Source: Clostridiales bacterium (GTDB lineage: Bacteria; Bacillota; Clostridia; Saccharofermentanales; DTU023). Taken from it: a stretch of DNA of 64,000 bases. The position numbers and the translations under genes were made by a program. Below, piece by piece: positions 40,257 to 50,763 of this stretch. Every line of letters starts with the position of its first letter. Positions within the stretch are counted from its first letter, which is position 1. Location: the NCBI GenBank assembly GCA_028724525.1, contig JAQYCV010000016.1:1-64000 (forward strand), written 5' to 3'. The notes below the pieces were generated by a model. The model did no database searches. It was not told where the DNA came from and was given only the letters and a program-made list of their open reading frames with translations.

Positions 40257-41636
40257 CTATCTACCACCAACAGTAAGCTTGCTGATCCGTAAGGGGGGCT
40301 GGCCTAAGGCCGCAGGGATAGAGCCAGAAGAGGCTCCACACATGCCCTGACCCAGGGCAAAGTCATCGCCCACCATATCGATTTTTTGTAGGACTTCCAG
40401 GCCTGTCCCAATCAGGGAGGCTCCCCTTACAGGCTTGACAATCTTGCCGTCCTGGACCAAGTAACCTTCGGCTACAGCAAAGTTGAATTCACCCGTTGTG
40501 ACATCTACGGAACCACCGCCTAGACTCTTGGCATAGAGGCCATACTCCGTGTTGGCAATAATGTCTTCCCGCGTGGACTCGCCCGGGGCAATAAAGGTGT
40601 TATTCATGCGAGAGGTAGGGGCATAGCGGTAGTTCTGCCGGCGGGCAGAACCCGTAGAGGCCAAGCCCATCCGCTTACCGTTCAGACGGTCTACCAGATA
40701 GGACTTGAGTACGCCTTTTTCAATCAGGAGATTACGTTGGGTCGGTGTGCCCTCATCGTCATAGCCGGAGGACCCCCAGCCGTTGAGCAGGGTGCCATCA
40801 TCCAGGGCAGTCACCAGGGGGGAAGCAATCTGCTGGCCTAACTTGCCCGTGTAGACCGAGACACCCTTGGAAACAAAGGAGGCTTCTAAGCCATGGCCGC
40901 AAGCTTCATGGAAGAGGACGCCTCCAAAGGCATTGTCCATGATCACCGGCATAGCACCAGAGGGTGCGTAATCTGCCTTAATCATAGTAGTCGCAATACG
41001 GGCGGCCTCGCGGGCGATTGCGTTGATATCATGGTCTTCAAAGAATTCAAAACCCTGCGAAGCACCCGGACCCATAAAGCCCGTCTGCATATCCTTGCCA
41101 TCACTGGCCACGGCGCTCACCATAAAACGGCTGCGGACTCTTTGATCTTCCACCCAGAGGCCCTCCGAGTTGGCGATCAAGACCTTTTGGTCCTCGTCCA
41201 TGTACATTGCAGAGGCTTGAACAATACAAGGATCGTAATCCTTGGCCGTATGGAAGGCCTCCTTACAGAGGTCCAGCTTCTTACGCAGGCTGATCCCTCC
41301 AGGTAAGAGTCTAATGATATTGACCTGACGAGTAGGTTGATCTTCAAAAGCCATGACCTTTTGGCCAGACTTGCCACTCAAGGCCTCAGCCGAAGACTTG
41401 GCCAGGGCTAAGAGCTTTTTCTCGCTTAGATCGGAGGTAAAAGCATAAACCTGCTCAAAGCCTTTGATCAGGCGCAGGCCCAGGCCAAAATCACGGCCTA
41501 TAGAAATAGAATCTAATTTATTATCCAGGTAACTCAGCCTGGTGTTGTCCTTGTCTTCCACAAAGACTTCAGCAAATTCCGCGCCACCCGTCAGGGCAAC
41601 CGCTAAAATGCCTTCCACTTGAGATTTTTTGAGCAT
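40257..41636 (-). CDS. TldD family metallopeptidase
   Basis: GGVLFHEACGHGLEASFV zinc motif; start M at 41636 with AAAGGTG SD. Confidence 0.93.
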   Translation of the reverse strand: MLKKSQVEGILAVALTGGAEFAEVFVEDKDNTRLSYLDNKLDSISIGRDFGLGLRLIKGFEQVYAFTSDLSEKKLLALAKSSAEALSGKSGQKVMAFEDQPTRQVNIIRLLPGGISLRKKLDLCKEAFHTAKDYDPCIVQASAMYMDEDQKVLIANSEGLWVEDQRVRSRFMVSAVASDGKDMQTGFMGPGASQGFEFFEDHDINAIAREAARIATTMIKADYAPSGAMPVIMDNAFGGVLFHEACGHGLEASFVSKGVSVYTGKLGQQIASPLVTALDDGTLLNGWGSSGYDDEGTPTQRNLLIEKGVLKSYLVDRLNGKRMGLASTGSARRQNYRYAPTSRMNNTFIAPGESTREDIIANTEYGLYAKSLGGGSVDVTTGEFNFAVAEGYLVQDGKIVKPVRGASLIGTGLEVLQKIDMVGDDFALGQGMCGASSGSIPAALGQPPLRISKLTVGGR

Positions 41637-41806
41637 AGGACACCTTTCTATTCGTTCGGAACCAAGGCCAGGAGTGGCCACAGTTCCCATCTACATAAGC
41701 CCATTAGATTGAGCCTGTAAAGTTATGCTAATGCGGTTAATAAGATTCATTCTAACAGCTAGACCACCTAGATTGCCAGAGCAACTGGGGTGGCTGTCTA
41801 TTGACA

Positions 41807-41878
41807 TGCAAATTTGCAAGTAATGGGTGGTTTGGATGCTGGCGCCCATCCATTACTTGCAAATATGTCTGAAATCTA
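41807..41878. repeat. Short hairpin copy of dispersed repeat family
   Basis: TGCAAATTTGCAAGTAATGGGTGG...CCCATCCATTACTTGCAAATATGTCTGAAATCTAG; ~19-bp inverted repeat. Confidence 0.85.
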
Positions 41879-42505
41879 GTCAAAGACCGTTTGCCAAAAC
41901 TCCTGGCTATGGGCCTGGAAGCAGAGGTCAATTTGGTCTGGGGTAACCTTGGAGACCGCGAGCGGGGGCAGGTCATCTTGGGCGAAAAAGTCAGCCTGCA
42001 AGGTTTCCAGATTTGGCTGGAAGTTTTGGCTGATGAGGTCACATTCCACAAAAATCTTGATAATGCCAAAGGCAGAGGGGCGGGGGTTGTGCTTGCGGCG
42101 GTCCAAGACTGCGAGGATGCGCTTGGCTTCTACAAGGGCGCCGGCTTCTTCCCTGGCCTCTTTTTCTGTATTAGATTTTACCGATTCCATCACATCGGTC
42201 CAGCCGCCGGGTAAGGACCAAAGGCCATCATTTTCCTGAACAAGGAGGATTTTGCCCTCTCGGAAGACGGCTGCTCGGGTATCTAATTTGGGCGTTTGAT
42301 AGCCCCTTTCGCAACAAAAAAGGTCGGTCACCTTATCCAGAGGCAGCATCGTTTGCTGGGAGAGCATTTCCACGCTGATTTGCCGGATCCGTTCAAAGCG
42401 CTCGCGATCAAAAGGATTGGTCGTGTAGGCCAAGCCGTTTTGGGCCAGGGCTTGGAGCTCTATAGCCCAGGAGAGCCAAGGCTGGGGCTTTTGTTCTTTA
42501 GTCAT
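41876..42505 (-). CDS. NUDIX hydrolase
   Basis: GGWTDVMESVKSNTEKEAREEAGALVEAKRIL. Confidence 0.92.
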   Translation of the reverse strand: MTKEQKPQPWLSWAIELQALAQNGLAYTTNPFDRERFERIRQISVEMLSQQTMLPLDKVTDLFCCERGYQTPKLDTRAAVFREGKILLVQENDGLWSLPGGWTDVMESVKSNTEKEAREEAGALVEAKRILAVLDRRKHNPRPSAFGIIKIFVECDLISQNFQPNLETLQADFFAQDDLPPLAVSKVTPDQIDLCFQAHSQEFWQTVFD

Positions 42506-42599
42506 TACTCCACCTCTTCAAATCTGCGGATGCTGCAGGTTGGCCAGAAAGGCTGGCCGGGCAACAGGCGCTAGGCTAGTAGCAGTAAGGAACCGGCTA

Positions 42600-43901
42600 C
42601 TAATAAATGTGGTCCAAAATGATGGGGTCCAGAGCCGGGGCTTGGTCGCCCAGGATCATGGCGGCCTCGAGAGCGGCGAGGGCGGGGGCAAAGTCTTGGA
42701 CGGTGGAGGATTGCAGGCGGCAAATGCGGTCGCCCTTGGTCAGCTTTGCCCCCAGCTTATGGTCAAAAATAAGACCAGCGGTAGGATCAATGACATCGTC
42801 TAATTTTGACCGGCCGGCACCGAGGAGGCGGGAGGCTTCGCCAACCAGCTGGCAGTTCATGGCCTGCAAATAGCCATCCCGAGGGGCGCAGAAGTCGGCC
42901 GTATAAGTAGCAGGCAAGAGTTGGTCAGGCTGGGTGAGATAGGAGCTATCACCGCCTTGAGCTTCGACCATTTCGACAAATTTAGCCAGGGCTTGGCCCG
43001 TGCGAATCTTGTCTTCCAGCTGGGCCCGCAGGTCTTCCCTACTCCCCTTGTCCGCCAAGAAGGCCATTTCCACCGCCAGGGCCAAGCAGAGTTCATGCAG
43101 GTCTTCGGAGCCTTGACCCTTCAAGGTCTGCACTGCTTCGTAGACCTCCAGGCGGTTGCCTACCATGAGACCCAAGGGCTGGTTCATATTCGAGATAATG
43201 ACGTGGACCACCAGGCCTGCTTCCAGGCCAATACCATACATGACTCGGCCCAGGTGCTGGGCGTCTTCAAGATTTTCCATGAAGGCCCCAGACCCGCATT
43301 TAACATCAAAAACGACCTTATCAGCCCCCGCGGCAATTTTCTTGGAGAGGATGGAGGCGGCAATAAGAGCGGGGCTTTGTACAGTACCCGTAACATCCCG
43401 CAGGGCGTAGAGCTTTTTATCGGCAGGAGCCAGGTAGGCTGTTTGCCCCGCGATCGCTAGGTGGACATCCTTAACTTGGCGGATGAAGTCAGGCAAGGCA
43501 AAACTGGTGGTCAAACCGGGGATTGACTCCAGCTTATCAATGGTACCGCCCGTATGGCCCAGGCCGCGGCCAGACATCTTGGCCACGGGTACGCCCAAGC
43601 AAGCCACCATAGGGCCAATAATCAAGCTGGTCTTGTCCCCCACCCCGCCGGTTGAGTGTTTATCCACCTTGATACCAGGTATGGCAGACAGGTCTAAGTG
43701 GTCGCCAGACTTGGCCATGGCCAGGGTAAGGTCGGCTGTTTCTCGGTCGGTCATGCCCTGGAAGCAAATGGCCATGAGGAGGGCAGAAACCTGATAGTCG
43801 GGGAGCTCGTCCTTGCTATAGGCTTGGATAAAATAGTCGATTTCAGCTGTAGTCAACTCTTGACCGGCTTTTTTCTTGAGGATGAGGTCGAGAAAACGCA
43901 T
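42600..43901 (-). CDS. Pyrimidine-nucleoside phosphorylase
   Basis: DKHSTGGVGDKTSLIIGPMVACLGVPVAKMSGRGLGHTGGTIDKLESIPG. Confidence 0.95.
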   Translation of the reverse strand: MRFLDLILKKKAGQELTTAEIDYFIQAYSKDELPDYQVSALLMAICFQGMTDRETADLTLAMAKSGDHLDLSAIPGIKVDKHSTGGVGDKTSLIIGPMVACLGVPVAKMSGRGLGHTGGTIDKLESIPGLTTSFALPDFIRQVKDVHLAIAGQTAYLAPADKKLYALRDVTGTVQSPALIAASILSKKIAAGADKVVFDVKCGSGAFMENLEDAQHLGRVMYGIGLEAGLVVHVIISNMNQPLGLMVGNRLEVYEAVQTLKGQGSEDLHELCLALAVEMAFLADKGSREDLRAQLEDKIRTGQALAKFVEMVEAQGGDSSYLTQPDQLLPATYTADFCAPRDGYLQAMNCQLVGEASRLLGAGRSKLDDVIDPTAGLIFDHKLGAKLTKGDRICRLQSSTVQDFAPALAALEAAMILGDQAPALDPIILDHIY

Positions 43902-43970
43902 AAGATACACTCCTTTGATAAAGGTCCTCTGCCCTTATTCTGCCCTTAAAAGGCAGCAATAAGAGAGGGC

Positions 43971-45071
43971 TTAGTTTGGGCTGGTGGCCAGAATACCGGA
44001 GACTTGGCAGAGGGCTTCCACCATTTCCAGAGAGGAAAGGCCGGCAGAGCTCGAGGCCAAGGGATCCCGGTTTTCTTCTATAGCTGTGAGAAGGTCGCTA
44101 TAGATGGCAGTGTGGGGATTTTTAAGAGCCCAGAGGCCTTTCAAGCCTCCTTGGCGGATGACCCGGCCCAAATACCGGCGCAAGTAGGACCAGCGCAGGT
44201 CTTTGCCCTGGGACCGGATGGAGAAATGAGCCTTCTTACCGATCAGGCCAGCTCGAATATCCGCCTGTTCACAGCAGATAAAGAGCTCGACCTGCTGGCG
44301 GTCAGGCTGGCTGGAAGTTGTCCCCTCATAAGAAATATAGCGGTCACCAGCAAAATGAAAAACACCCAGACCCAAGTCTTCCGACTCCATCTCATGGCTC
44401 TGGGTAGCAGCAAAGCCCTGGGTCTCTAGGAGGGGCTGATTTTCCAGACCCATGAGCCAGCGGAGGAGGTCAAAGGCATGGACAGATTGATTGAGGATCA
44501 CGCCCCCGTCTGCCGCCCGAGTCCCCACCCAGGGCGCCCGGTCGTAATAGGCCTGGTCGTGGCCCCAACGCAGGATGACGGACCCATAATAGACTCGGCC
44601 AAATTTTCCTGCTTGCAGGTCGCTTGCCAGGTCGGCCATGCAGGGTAAATAGCGATATTTATGGCCTAGGGCCAGCTTCTTGCCGGCCGCAGCCGCGGCC
44701 TCGGCCAGGTCAAGGCCATCCGCATAGGTCATGGCCAGGGGTTTTTCGACCAAGATATGGCAACCCGCTGCCAGAGCCTCCAGGCCCAAGTCTTTATGGG
44801 TTCCTGAAGGGGTCGCAAGCGCCACCAAGTCTGCCTCCTCCTGGGCCAGACCAGCAGTTAAGTCAGGGTAATAGGCCACATGCTTATGCTTGCCCTTATA
44901 GTGCTTTTGTAGAAGGGCTTCTGCCCCTACTTGGTCAGGACCACAAATGGCGACTAAACGGGCACGCCCCTCCTTCTCCAGGTAGGAAATGGCCTGGACA
45001 TGGTGGTGGGCCACTCGACCCGAGCCTGCCAAGATGATGCGATAGACCTTGCCTGTTTTTTGTTTGGACAT
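43971..45071 (-). CDS. Gfo/Idh/MocA family oxidoreductase
   Basis: ILAGSGRVAHHHVQAISYLEK...VEKPLAMTYADGLDL. Confidence 0.92.
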   Translation of the reverse strand: MSKQKTGKVYRIILAGSGRVAHHHVQAISYLEKEGRARLVAICGPDQVGAEALLQKHYKGKHKHVAYYPDLTAGLAQEEADLVALATPSGTHKDLGLEALAAGCHILVEKPLAMTYADGLDLAEAAAAAGKKLALGHKYRYLPCMADLASDLQAGKFGRVYYGSVILRWGHDQAYYDRAPWVGTRAADGGVILNQSVHAFDLLRWLMGLENQPLLETQGFAATQSHEMESEDLGLGVFHFAGDRYISYEGTTSSQPDRQQVELFICCEQADIRAGLIGKKAHFSIRSQGKDLRWSYLRRYLGRVIRQGGLKGLWALKNPHTAIYSDLLTAIEENRDPLASSSAGLSSLEMVEALCQVSGILATSPN

Positions 45072-45107
45072 TGCTATGACCTTGACTTTGGGAGTTGCAC
45101 CAGAAAC

Positions 45108-47378
45108 TTAAAGGCTCAAGCCCAGGCGGTAGCCAGCCCGTACGGCCTCCTTGATGGTGGCAGGCCGGAAGGCATCACCCAGCTTATGGATTTCCGGAGC
45201 ACAATAATTGGCGACCAGACTATCGTAGAGGCTGGTCCGGCTTTCATTGCCCACCGCGAAAACAACCAGGTCTGCAGGAATACTCTCTTCCCGGAAGTCC
45301 TCGCCGAGCGGTTTAGCCAGGGGGTTGACCACATTGTCTGGCAGCAAGGGGGTCCAGGTCACCCAGGGATCTGGCACGGTCTTGGAGACATTACGACGGA
45401 CCTTGACTGCCCCATCTGTAATTTCCATGATCTGGGCACAGAGCATGATCTGAGCCTTTTTCTTCTCCAAGTAATGAATGAGATAGGTCCGATTGGCCGT
45501 GCAGACCCCCTTCATAACATAGGGGGTGGCTTCCACCAGGGTTACCTGGCGGTCCGGCTCATCTGCCAGGAGGAAGGCCAACTCTACGCCCACGGAACCG
45601 GCACCGACAATAACAATCTTTTGCTTGCCTTGGGCCAGGCTGGGATCTTGGGCCAGGTCCATGCCCGTAATCGCCAGGTCACCGCCTGGCAATTCCAGAC
45701 GCCGGGCCTTGGCCCCTGTCGCGCAAAGGATGGCATCGTAGCGCTGGTCTTCTAAAAGGCTGACAGAGGCAATCGTGCCAGGCAGGTAGTGGAGGCGGGG
45801 ATTGGCCAGGGCCTTGTCCAGCCTATGCTCATACCAGGTCAAAAGGTTAAGCAGGTCCAGCTTGTTGGGTGCCAGAGCAACAGTCCGCAAAACTCCACCC
45901 GGTTTGTCAGCCGCGTCGTAGAGGGTTACCTCATGGCCGCGGTCCAAGAGGGTCAGGGCGGCTTCCAAGCCAGCGGGGCCAGCACCCACAACACCCACCC
46001 GCTTGGGCTCTAGACTAGGTTGGGGATGCAAGGGGAAAAGGGTCTCAAAAGAGCAACGGGGGTTGACCGTACAATAGGGACGGCCCCCTTCCACAAACTC
46101 ATTAATACAAGCATCCTGGCAACCAATACAGGGGCGGATGTCCGCGACCCGGCCCGCATAGGCCTTTTGGGCCCAATAGGGGTCGGCCAAAAGGGGCCGG
46201 CCTAGCATGATCATATCGGCCTTGCCCTCCTGGAGGGCCGCTTCGGCCAGGTCTGGATAGCCCAGCTTGCCTACGGCGACAATAGGCACATCCAAGCCCT
46301 GCTTGGATTTAATCCCTTGGTCAGCGAAGTATTTCTTCGCCGTAGCCGCCACCTCGACAAAGGGGGCAGGGGGCATGAAGGTTGGGGGATGGGGTAGCCA
46401 CCAGTTATCGTAGCAGCCCAGGTCCACGTCGAAAATATCAACACCCGCCTGGACCAGGTCCTTCATATAGGCCAGGGTCTCCTCTACACTACGCTCATTT
46501 TGGAATTTTTTGAGGATCTTGTCGGTCTGCATCCGGTCGCCGTAAGTCGCATGGAGAGCCAGAGACAGGTCGATCCGGAACATGATGGGATAGCGGGGGC
46601 CTACCCGGCGGCGGATTTCTTCCACAATCTCCAAGCCAAAACGGCGGGGATCTCTATAGCGGCCAAGTTTTCTCCGATTAAAGGCCCGGTTGGCCATTTG
46701 CTCCATGAGATAACCCTCATGCGCATGGAGATAGACGCCATCCAGGCCCATAACCTGGGCATCGGCAGCCGCTTGACCCATATTTTTCACGATCCGTTTG
46801 AGCTTGCGGTCGGATAGGCGGGCTGAGGGAACAGACGGCAGGTAATAGTTGGGATTCCAAGAGGCTGAAACCGGCAAGCGCTTATGGACCATAAGGCACT
46901 CAGGATTGCCAACCCGGCCAAGACCAGCCGTCAGCTGGATAAAGAAGTGGGCGCCCTGGGCGTGGCAGGCATTGGCGATATCCCGCCAGCCAGAGAAAAA
47001 AGTGCGGGACCCAGAAAGCCTAGGGAAATAGGTCAAGTTCCCCTTCTCCAGGACGGAAGGATCCTGGCCTTGAGAGACCGGGATAAGGCCGGACGTCAGA
47101 AGGCCCACCCCACCCTTGGCCCTTTCTGCAAAATAGGCCACCATCTCGGGAGAAGGGCGGCCATTTTCTTCACACATATTAATATTGCCCATGGGGGCCA
47201 TCACCAGGCGGTTCTTCAAGTGGACCTGGTTCACCTGGATGGGCGAAAAGAGGGTCCGGTAGGGATAAAGGTCGGAAGACATCCGACCTTGGGCCAGGCG
47301 GTCAGGATCTTGATACCACTCTCCAAAATCTTGGCCCAAGCGGTCAAGGTCTAAAACGGACATCTGCTCTCTACTCAT
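45108..47378 (-). CDS. OYE-type NADH:flavin oxidoreductase / 2,4-dienoyl-CoA reductase-like Fe-S flavoprotein
   Basis: LFSPIQVNQVHLKNRLVMAPMG; CIGCQDACINEFVEGGRPYCTVNP; VGVVGAGPAGLEAALTLLDRGHEVTLYD. Confidence 0.93.
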   Translation of the reverse strand: MSREQMSVLDLDRLGQDFGEWYQDPDRLAQGRMSSDLYPYRTLFSPIQVNQVHLKNRLVMAPMGNINMCEENGRPSPEMVAYFAERAKGGVGLLTSGLIPVSQGQDPSVLEKGNLTYFPRLSGSRTFFSGWRDIANACHAQGAHFFIQLTAGLGRVGNPECLMVHKRLPVSASWNPNYYLPSVPSARLSDRKLKRIVKNMGQAAADAQVMGLDGVYLHAHEGYLMEQMANRAFNRRKLGRYRDPRRFGLEIVEEIRRRVGPRYPIMFRIDLSLALHATYGDRMQTDKILKKFQNERSVEETLAYMKDLVQAGVDIFDVDLGCYDNWWLPHPPTFMPPAPFVEVAATAKKYFADQGIKSKQGLDVPIVAVGKLGYPDLAEAALQEGKADMIMLGRPLLADPYWAQKAYAGRVADIRPCIGCQDACINEFVEGGRPYCTVNPRCSFETLFPLHPQPSLEPKRVGVVGAGPAGLEAALTLLDRGHEVTLYDAADKPGGVLRTVALAPNKLDLLNLLTWYEHRLDKALANPRLHYLPGTIASVSLLEDQRYDAILCATGAKARRLELPGGDLAITGMDLAQDPSLAQGKQKIVIVGAGSVGVELAFLLADEPDRQVTLVEATPYVMKGVCTANRTYLIHYLEKKKAQIMLCAQIMEITDGAVKVRRNVSKTVPDPWVTWTPLLPDNVVNPLAKPLGEDFREESIPADLVVFAVGNESRTSLYDSLVANYCAPEIHKLGDAFRPATIKEAVRAGYRLGLSL

Positions 47379-49200
47379 AAGGACCTCCTCGCTGTGCCTG
47401 GATGGCTAATTCAGGCAGTTGATACTTATTCTGGAAATTCTGGTAATAGCGTTTATATTCCGCGCTGTTTTGGGCAATTCGCATTTTATACTCGTGCCGG
47501 TCGTAGGACCCTTCCTTAACATCATTAATGTAGAAAGAGATATTGGCGCAGTGGTCAGAAATTCTTTCCAGGGCCGTTAAAATATCCGAGAAGACAAAGC
47601 CCATTTCAACCGTGCAGGCATTGGCCTTGAGCCTTTGGATATGGCGGTCATGGAGCTTGAGATTGAGTTTGTCAATCACCTCTTCCAGGGCCTCGATTTC
47701 CTCTCCCCGATTCGTTTCTCGATTCTCAAAGTAATAGATGGTCAGCTCCAGGACTTCTTGGACCGCATTCATGATGATATCCAGTTCGCCCTGGGCTTCC
47801 TCAGAAAAGGCAGAGTCGGCATGAACTTGTTTGAGATAGGCTTCCGCGATGTGGACGGTGTGGTCCGAGATCCGCTCAAAGTCGTTGATGGAGTGCATCA
47901 TAATGTTGAGCCTAATACTGTCTTCATCCCCCAGCTGGCGTTGACTCAAGTGGAGGAGATAGGTTTGTAGCTCATCTTCAAAACTGTCAATGAGATTTTC
48001 CCGGCGGATGACCTTGGCCAGGCGTTTTTCCGTGGGCTTGTGCAACATCTTGCAAGCAATGGAAAAGCCCTCATTGGTCAGCTCGGCCATAGCATTAATC
48101 GCCTTAGTCGCTTGGCCCAGAGCAAAGCCCGGCGTATCTAAGAAACGGGGGTCCAGGGTGCTGAGCAATTGGGCCCGCTCGTCTTTGAGAAAATCTTCTT
48201 CCTGGTCTTCATCACTATCCTGGGCATCGTCGTGGACGACGAGAATAGACAGCTTGACCAGCTGGTTATGGAAGGGCAGGAGCATGGCGGTCACCGCCAC
48301 GTTGAAAATCGTATGGAAGAGGGCAATACCCGCCATGGGCACGGCATCCTGCAAGAAGGAGAAGGGACGGATAAGGTGCCAAGCGTAGAAGACCAACATG
48401 AAGAACAAGCTACCGATGGCATTGAAGAGGAGGTGGATAATGGCGGCCCGCTTGGCGTTTTTCTTAGCCCCGATAGCCGAGAGGAGGGCCGTGATACAGG
48501 TACCAATATTTTGCCCCATGATGATAGGAATGGCCGAGGCCCAGGCCACCTGTCCGGTAGCAGCTAAGGCCTGCAAAATACCAACGGAGGCCGAAGACGA
48601 CTGAATAATTGCGGTTAATACGGCCCCGACCAGAACCCCTAAAATGGGGTTCTCAAACATGACAAAGAGCTTTTGGAAATTGGGCGAATACTGCAAGGGA
48701 GAAATGGCAGAGGACATGACTTCCATGCCCATCATGAGGAGGCCAAAACCGAATAGCACCGTCCCCAGACTCACCCGTTTATCCCGCTTGGAGAAGAGGA
48801 TGTAGCTGACGCCGATGACGGCCAGAATAGGGGCGAAGCCGGAGGGATTGAGCAGGCGGAGGAAAAAAGAGTCCCCCTGGAGGCCGGTCAAACTGAGGAT
48901 CCAGGCCGTGATCGTAGTGCCGATGTTGGCCCCCATAATGACCCCCACAGCCTGGTTCAAAGTCATAATCCCGGAGTTGACCAGACCAACCACCATAACG
49001 GTCGTGCCCGAAGAGGACTGGATAATAGCGGTAACCGCAGCTCCCAAAAGGACGGCCATGGGCAGGGTCCCGGTCAAGCGGGAAAGCAGGCGTTCCAAAT
49101 TATCCGAAGCCGTGGCCTGCAAGCCTTCACCCATGATGTGCATGCCATACAGGAAGACAGCCACGCCGCCAGCCAAAGTGATTAAATTAAAAATATCCAT
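47371..49200 (-). CDS. Na/Pi cotransporter family protein (NptA-like with PhoU-like domain)
   Basis: GGVAVFLYGMHIMGEGLQ; IIQSSSGTTVMVVGLVNSGIM and IIQSSSASVGILQALAATG. Confidence 0.94.
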   Translation of the reverse strand: MDIFNLITLAGGVAVFLYGMHIMGEGLQATASDNLERLLSRLTGTLPMAVLLGAAVTAIIQSSSGTTVMVVGLVNSGIMTLNQAVGVIMGANIGTTITAWILSLTGLQGDSFFLRLLNPSGFAPILAVIGVSYILFSKRDKRVSLGTVLFGFGLLMMGMEVMSSAISPLQYSPNFQKLFVMFENPILGVLVGAVLTAIIQSSSASVGILQALAATGQVAWASAIPIIMGQNIGTCITALLSAIGAKKNAKRAAIIHLLFNAIGSLFFMLVFYAWHLIRPFSFLQDAVPMAGIALFHTIFNVAVTAMLLPFHNQLVKLSILVVHDDAQDSDEDQEEDFLKDERAQLLSTLDPRFLDTPGFALGQATKAINAMAELTNEGFSIACKMLHKPTEKRLAKVIRRENLIDSFEDELQTYLLHLSQRQLGDEDSIRLNIMMHSINDFERISDHTVHIAEAYLKQVHADSAFSEEAQGELDIIMNAVQEVLELTIYYFENRETNRGEEIEALEEVIDKLNLKLHDRHIQRLKANACTVEMGFVFSDILTALERISDHCANISFYINDVKEGSYDRHEYKMRIAQNSAEYKRYYQNFQNKYQLPELAIQAQRGGPYE

Positions 49201-49370
49201 CCAACAAGCTCCTCATAAAGTCCAACCTGCGACTCCATTTGTGCAGATCCGAGCAGGTTAAACTTATAGCTAAATTATAGGGACAAGCATGGCGCCTAAC
49301 AAGCTATTTGAGCAAGCGAAATGATTAAATGGGCAAGAAAGCTAACTGAAGCGGCCAAGGAACCTGGGCC

Positions 49371-50591
49371 TTAAATATCCTTAATGGGGCAAACTAAAGT
49401 CTCCTCATCCAGTAGGTAGTAACGGTCTACCTGGGCCAGAATGGTTTTTACCCCCACCCTAAAGCCCTGAGCTTTTTCCAGAACAGACATGTGCTTGGTC
49501 ATTTTTATATGTGGCAGGGCAGCCTGCTTAATTTCGATAGGATAGAGGACACCCGACTCTTCGATAATCAAATCGATTTCTCTTTGGTCCTTATCGCGGT
49601 AGAAATAGATGGGATAATTGATTATTCCTCGATTGCTATAGGACTTGAGGATCTCGGAAACACAGTAATTCTCTAAAATAGCTCCGGAATAGGCACTATT
49701 TTGTAGATTTTGCGCTGTCTTCCACCGGCCTAGATACGCCGCCAAGCCTGTATCAAAGAAGTAGACAACCGGGGCCTTCGTGATCCGCTTCAACTGGTTA
49801 TTGGCAAAGGTGGGTATGAGATAAATAATTCCACTTGCTTCCAAGATCCCGATCCAAGCTTTGACGGTCTTCTGATCAAGCCCCAAGTCCTGGGCTAGAT
49901 GGGCATAATTCAGTTCTTGGCTGGTCCGCGCTGCTAAGGCCGCAATAAAGCGGCTGAACATATTCAGGTCCTGGATAGCACTGATCTGCCTAACATCCCT
50001 TTGGATATAAGTAGAGACATAAGAAGCGTAGTAGCTTTCCGGGTCCAGAGAAGGATTGCGGTAGAGCTCCGGCATAGAGCCCCGATGAATAATTTCCCAC
50101 AAGGCGCTATAGGAAAGATCGGGTGGGTCCGCGTGGAGGAGGTCCAGGGATGGCTTGAAGGATGTGTTTTTTCGATGGCCTAAGATTTCACGCGTGGACA
50201 GGGGCTTGAGCTCCAAAATGCCTACCCTACCCGCCAAACTCTCGCTGACATTTTGCATGAGAGAAAAAGTCTGAAACCCGGTCAAAATATACTGGCCTGG
50301 ATCATCTTTTTGATCCACCAACCGTTTGATTTCCATAAACAATTCCGGGCAATACTGGACTTCATCAATGATCAACTTGCCAGGATGATTGATGAAAAAA
50401 AGTTTGGGATCAGCCTGGGCCATCTGCAACTCCAGCATGTCATCTAGAGTGACATAGCTGTAGGCGTCCCCGTAAACTTGCCGCAGCAAGGTAGACTTTC
50501 CTACCTGCCTGGGCCCGGTTATCAGAACCACCTTGAAGGCATTCACCATCTTCTTGAGATTGTCTTCTACTTCACGATTAATGTAGGCCAT
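49371..50591 (-). CDS. ATP-binding protein (AAA_14/DUF4143)
   Basis: VLITGPRQVGKSTLLRQVYGDAYSYVTLDD...IIDEVQYCPELFMEIK; YPIEIKQA. Confidence 0.93.
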   Translation of the reverse strand: MAYINREVEDNLKKMVNAFKVVLITGPRQVGKSTLLRQVYGDAYSYVTLDDMLELQMAQADPKLFFINHPGKLIIDEVQYCPELFMEIKRLVDQKDDPGQYILTGFQTFSLMQNVSESLAGRVGILELKPLSTREILGHRKNTSFKPSLDLLHADPPDLSYSALWEIIHRGSMPELYRNPSLDPESYYASYVSTYIQRDVRQISAIQDLNMFSRFIAALAARTSQELNYAHLAQDLGLDQKTVKAWIGILEASGIIYLIPTFANNQLKRITKAPVVYFFDTGLAAYLGRWKTAQNLQNSAYSGAILENYCVSEILKSYSNRGIINYPIYFYRDKDQREIDLIIEESGVLYPIEIKQAALPHIKMTKHMSVLEKAQGFRVGVKTILAQVDRYYLLDEETLVCPIKDI

Positions 50592-50763
50592 ATTGCTCTT
50601 GCGGTCCCCTTCCCTAGTTCTTCTAGCTCTTGTCCAGCCCTCTTATATTCTCTTCTAGCTCTTTTGTTCTCGTCATTTCTGGAATCGCATTCCATTTTGG
50701 CCGAAATTAAGAATAATTTCAAGAGTTCTCTTTGGTTATACGAATAGGCTGGAGTATGGTGCC

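Noticed and set aside
50617-50670. TTCTAGCTCTT short direct repeats near the left island edge as att sites
   Set aside because: Too short and close together, no integrase and no matching copy seen at the right edge.
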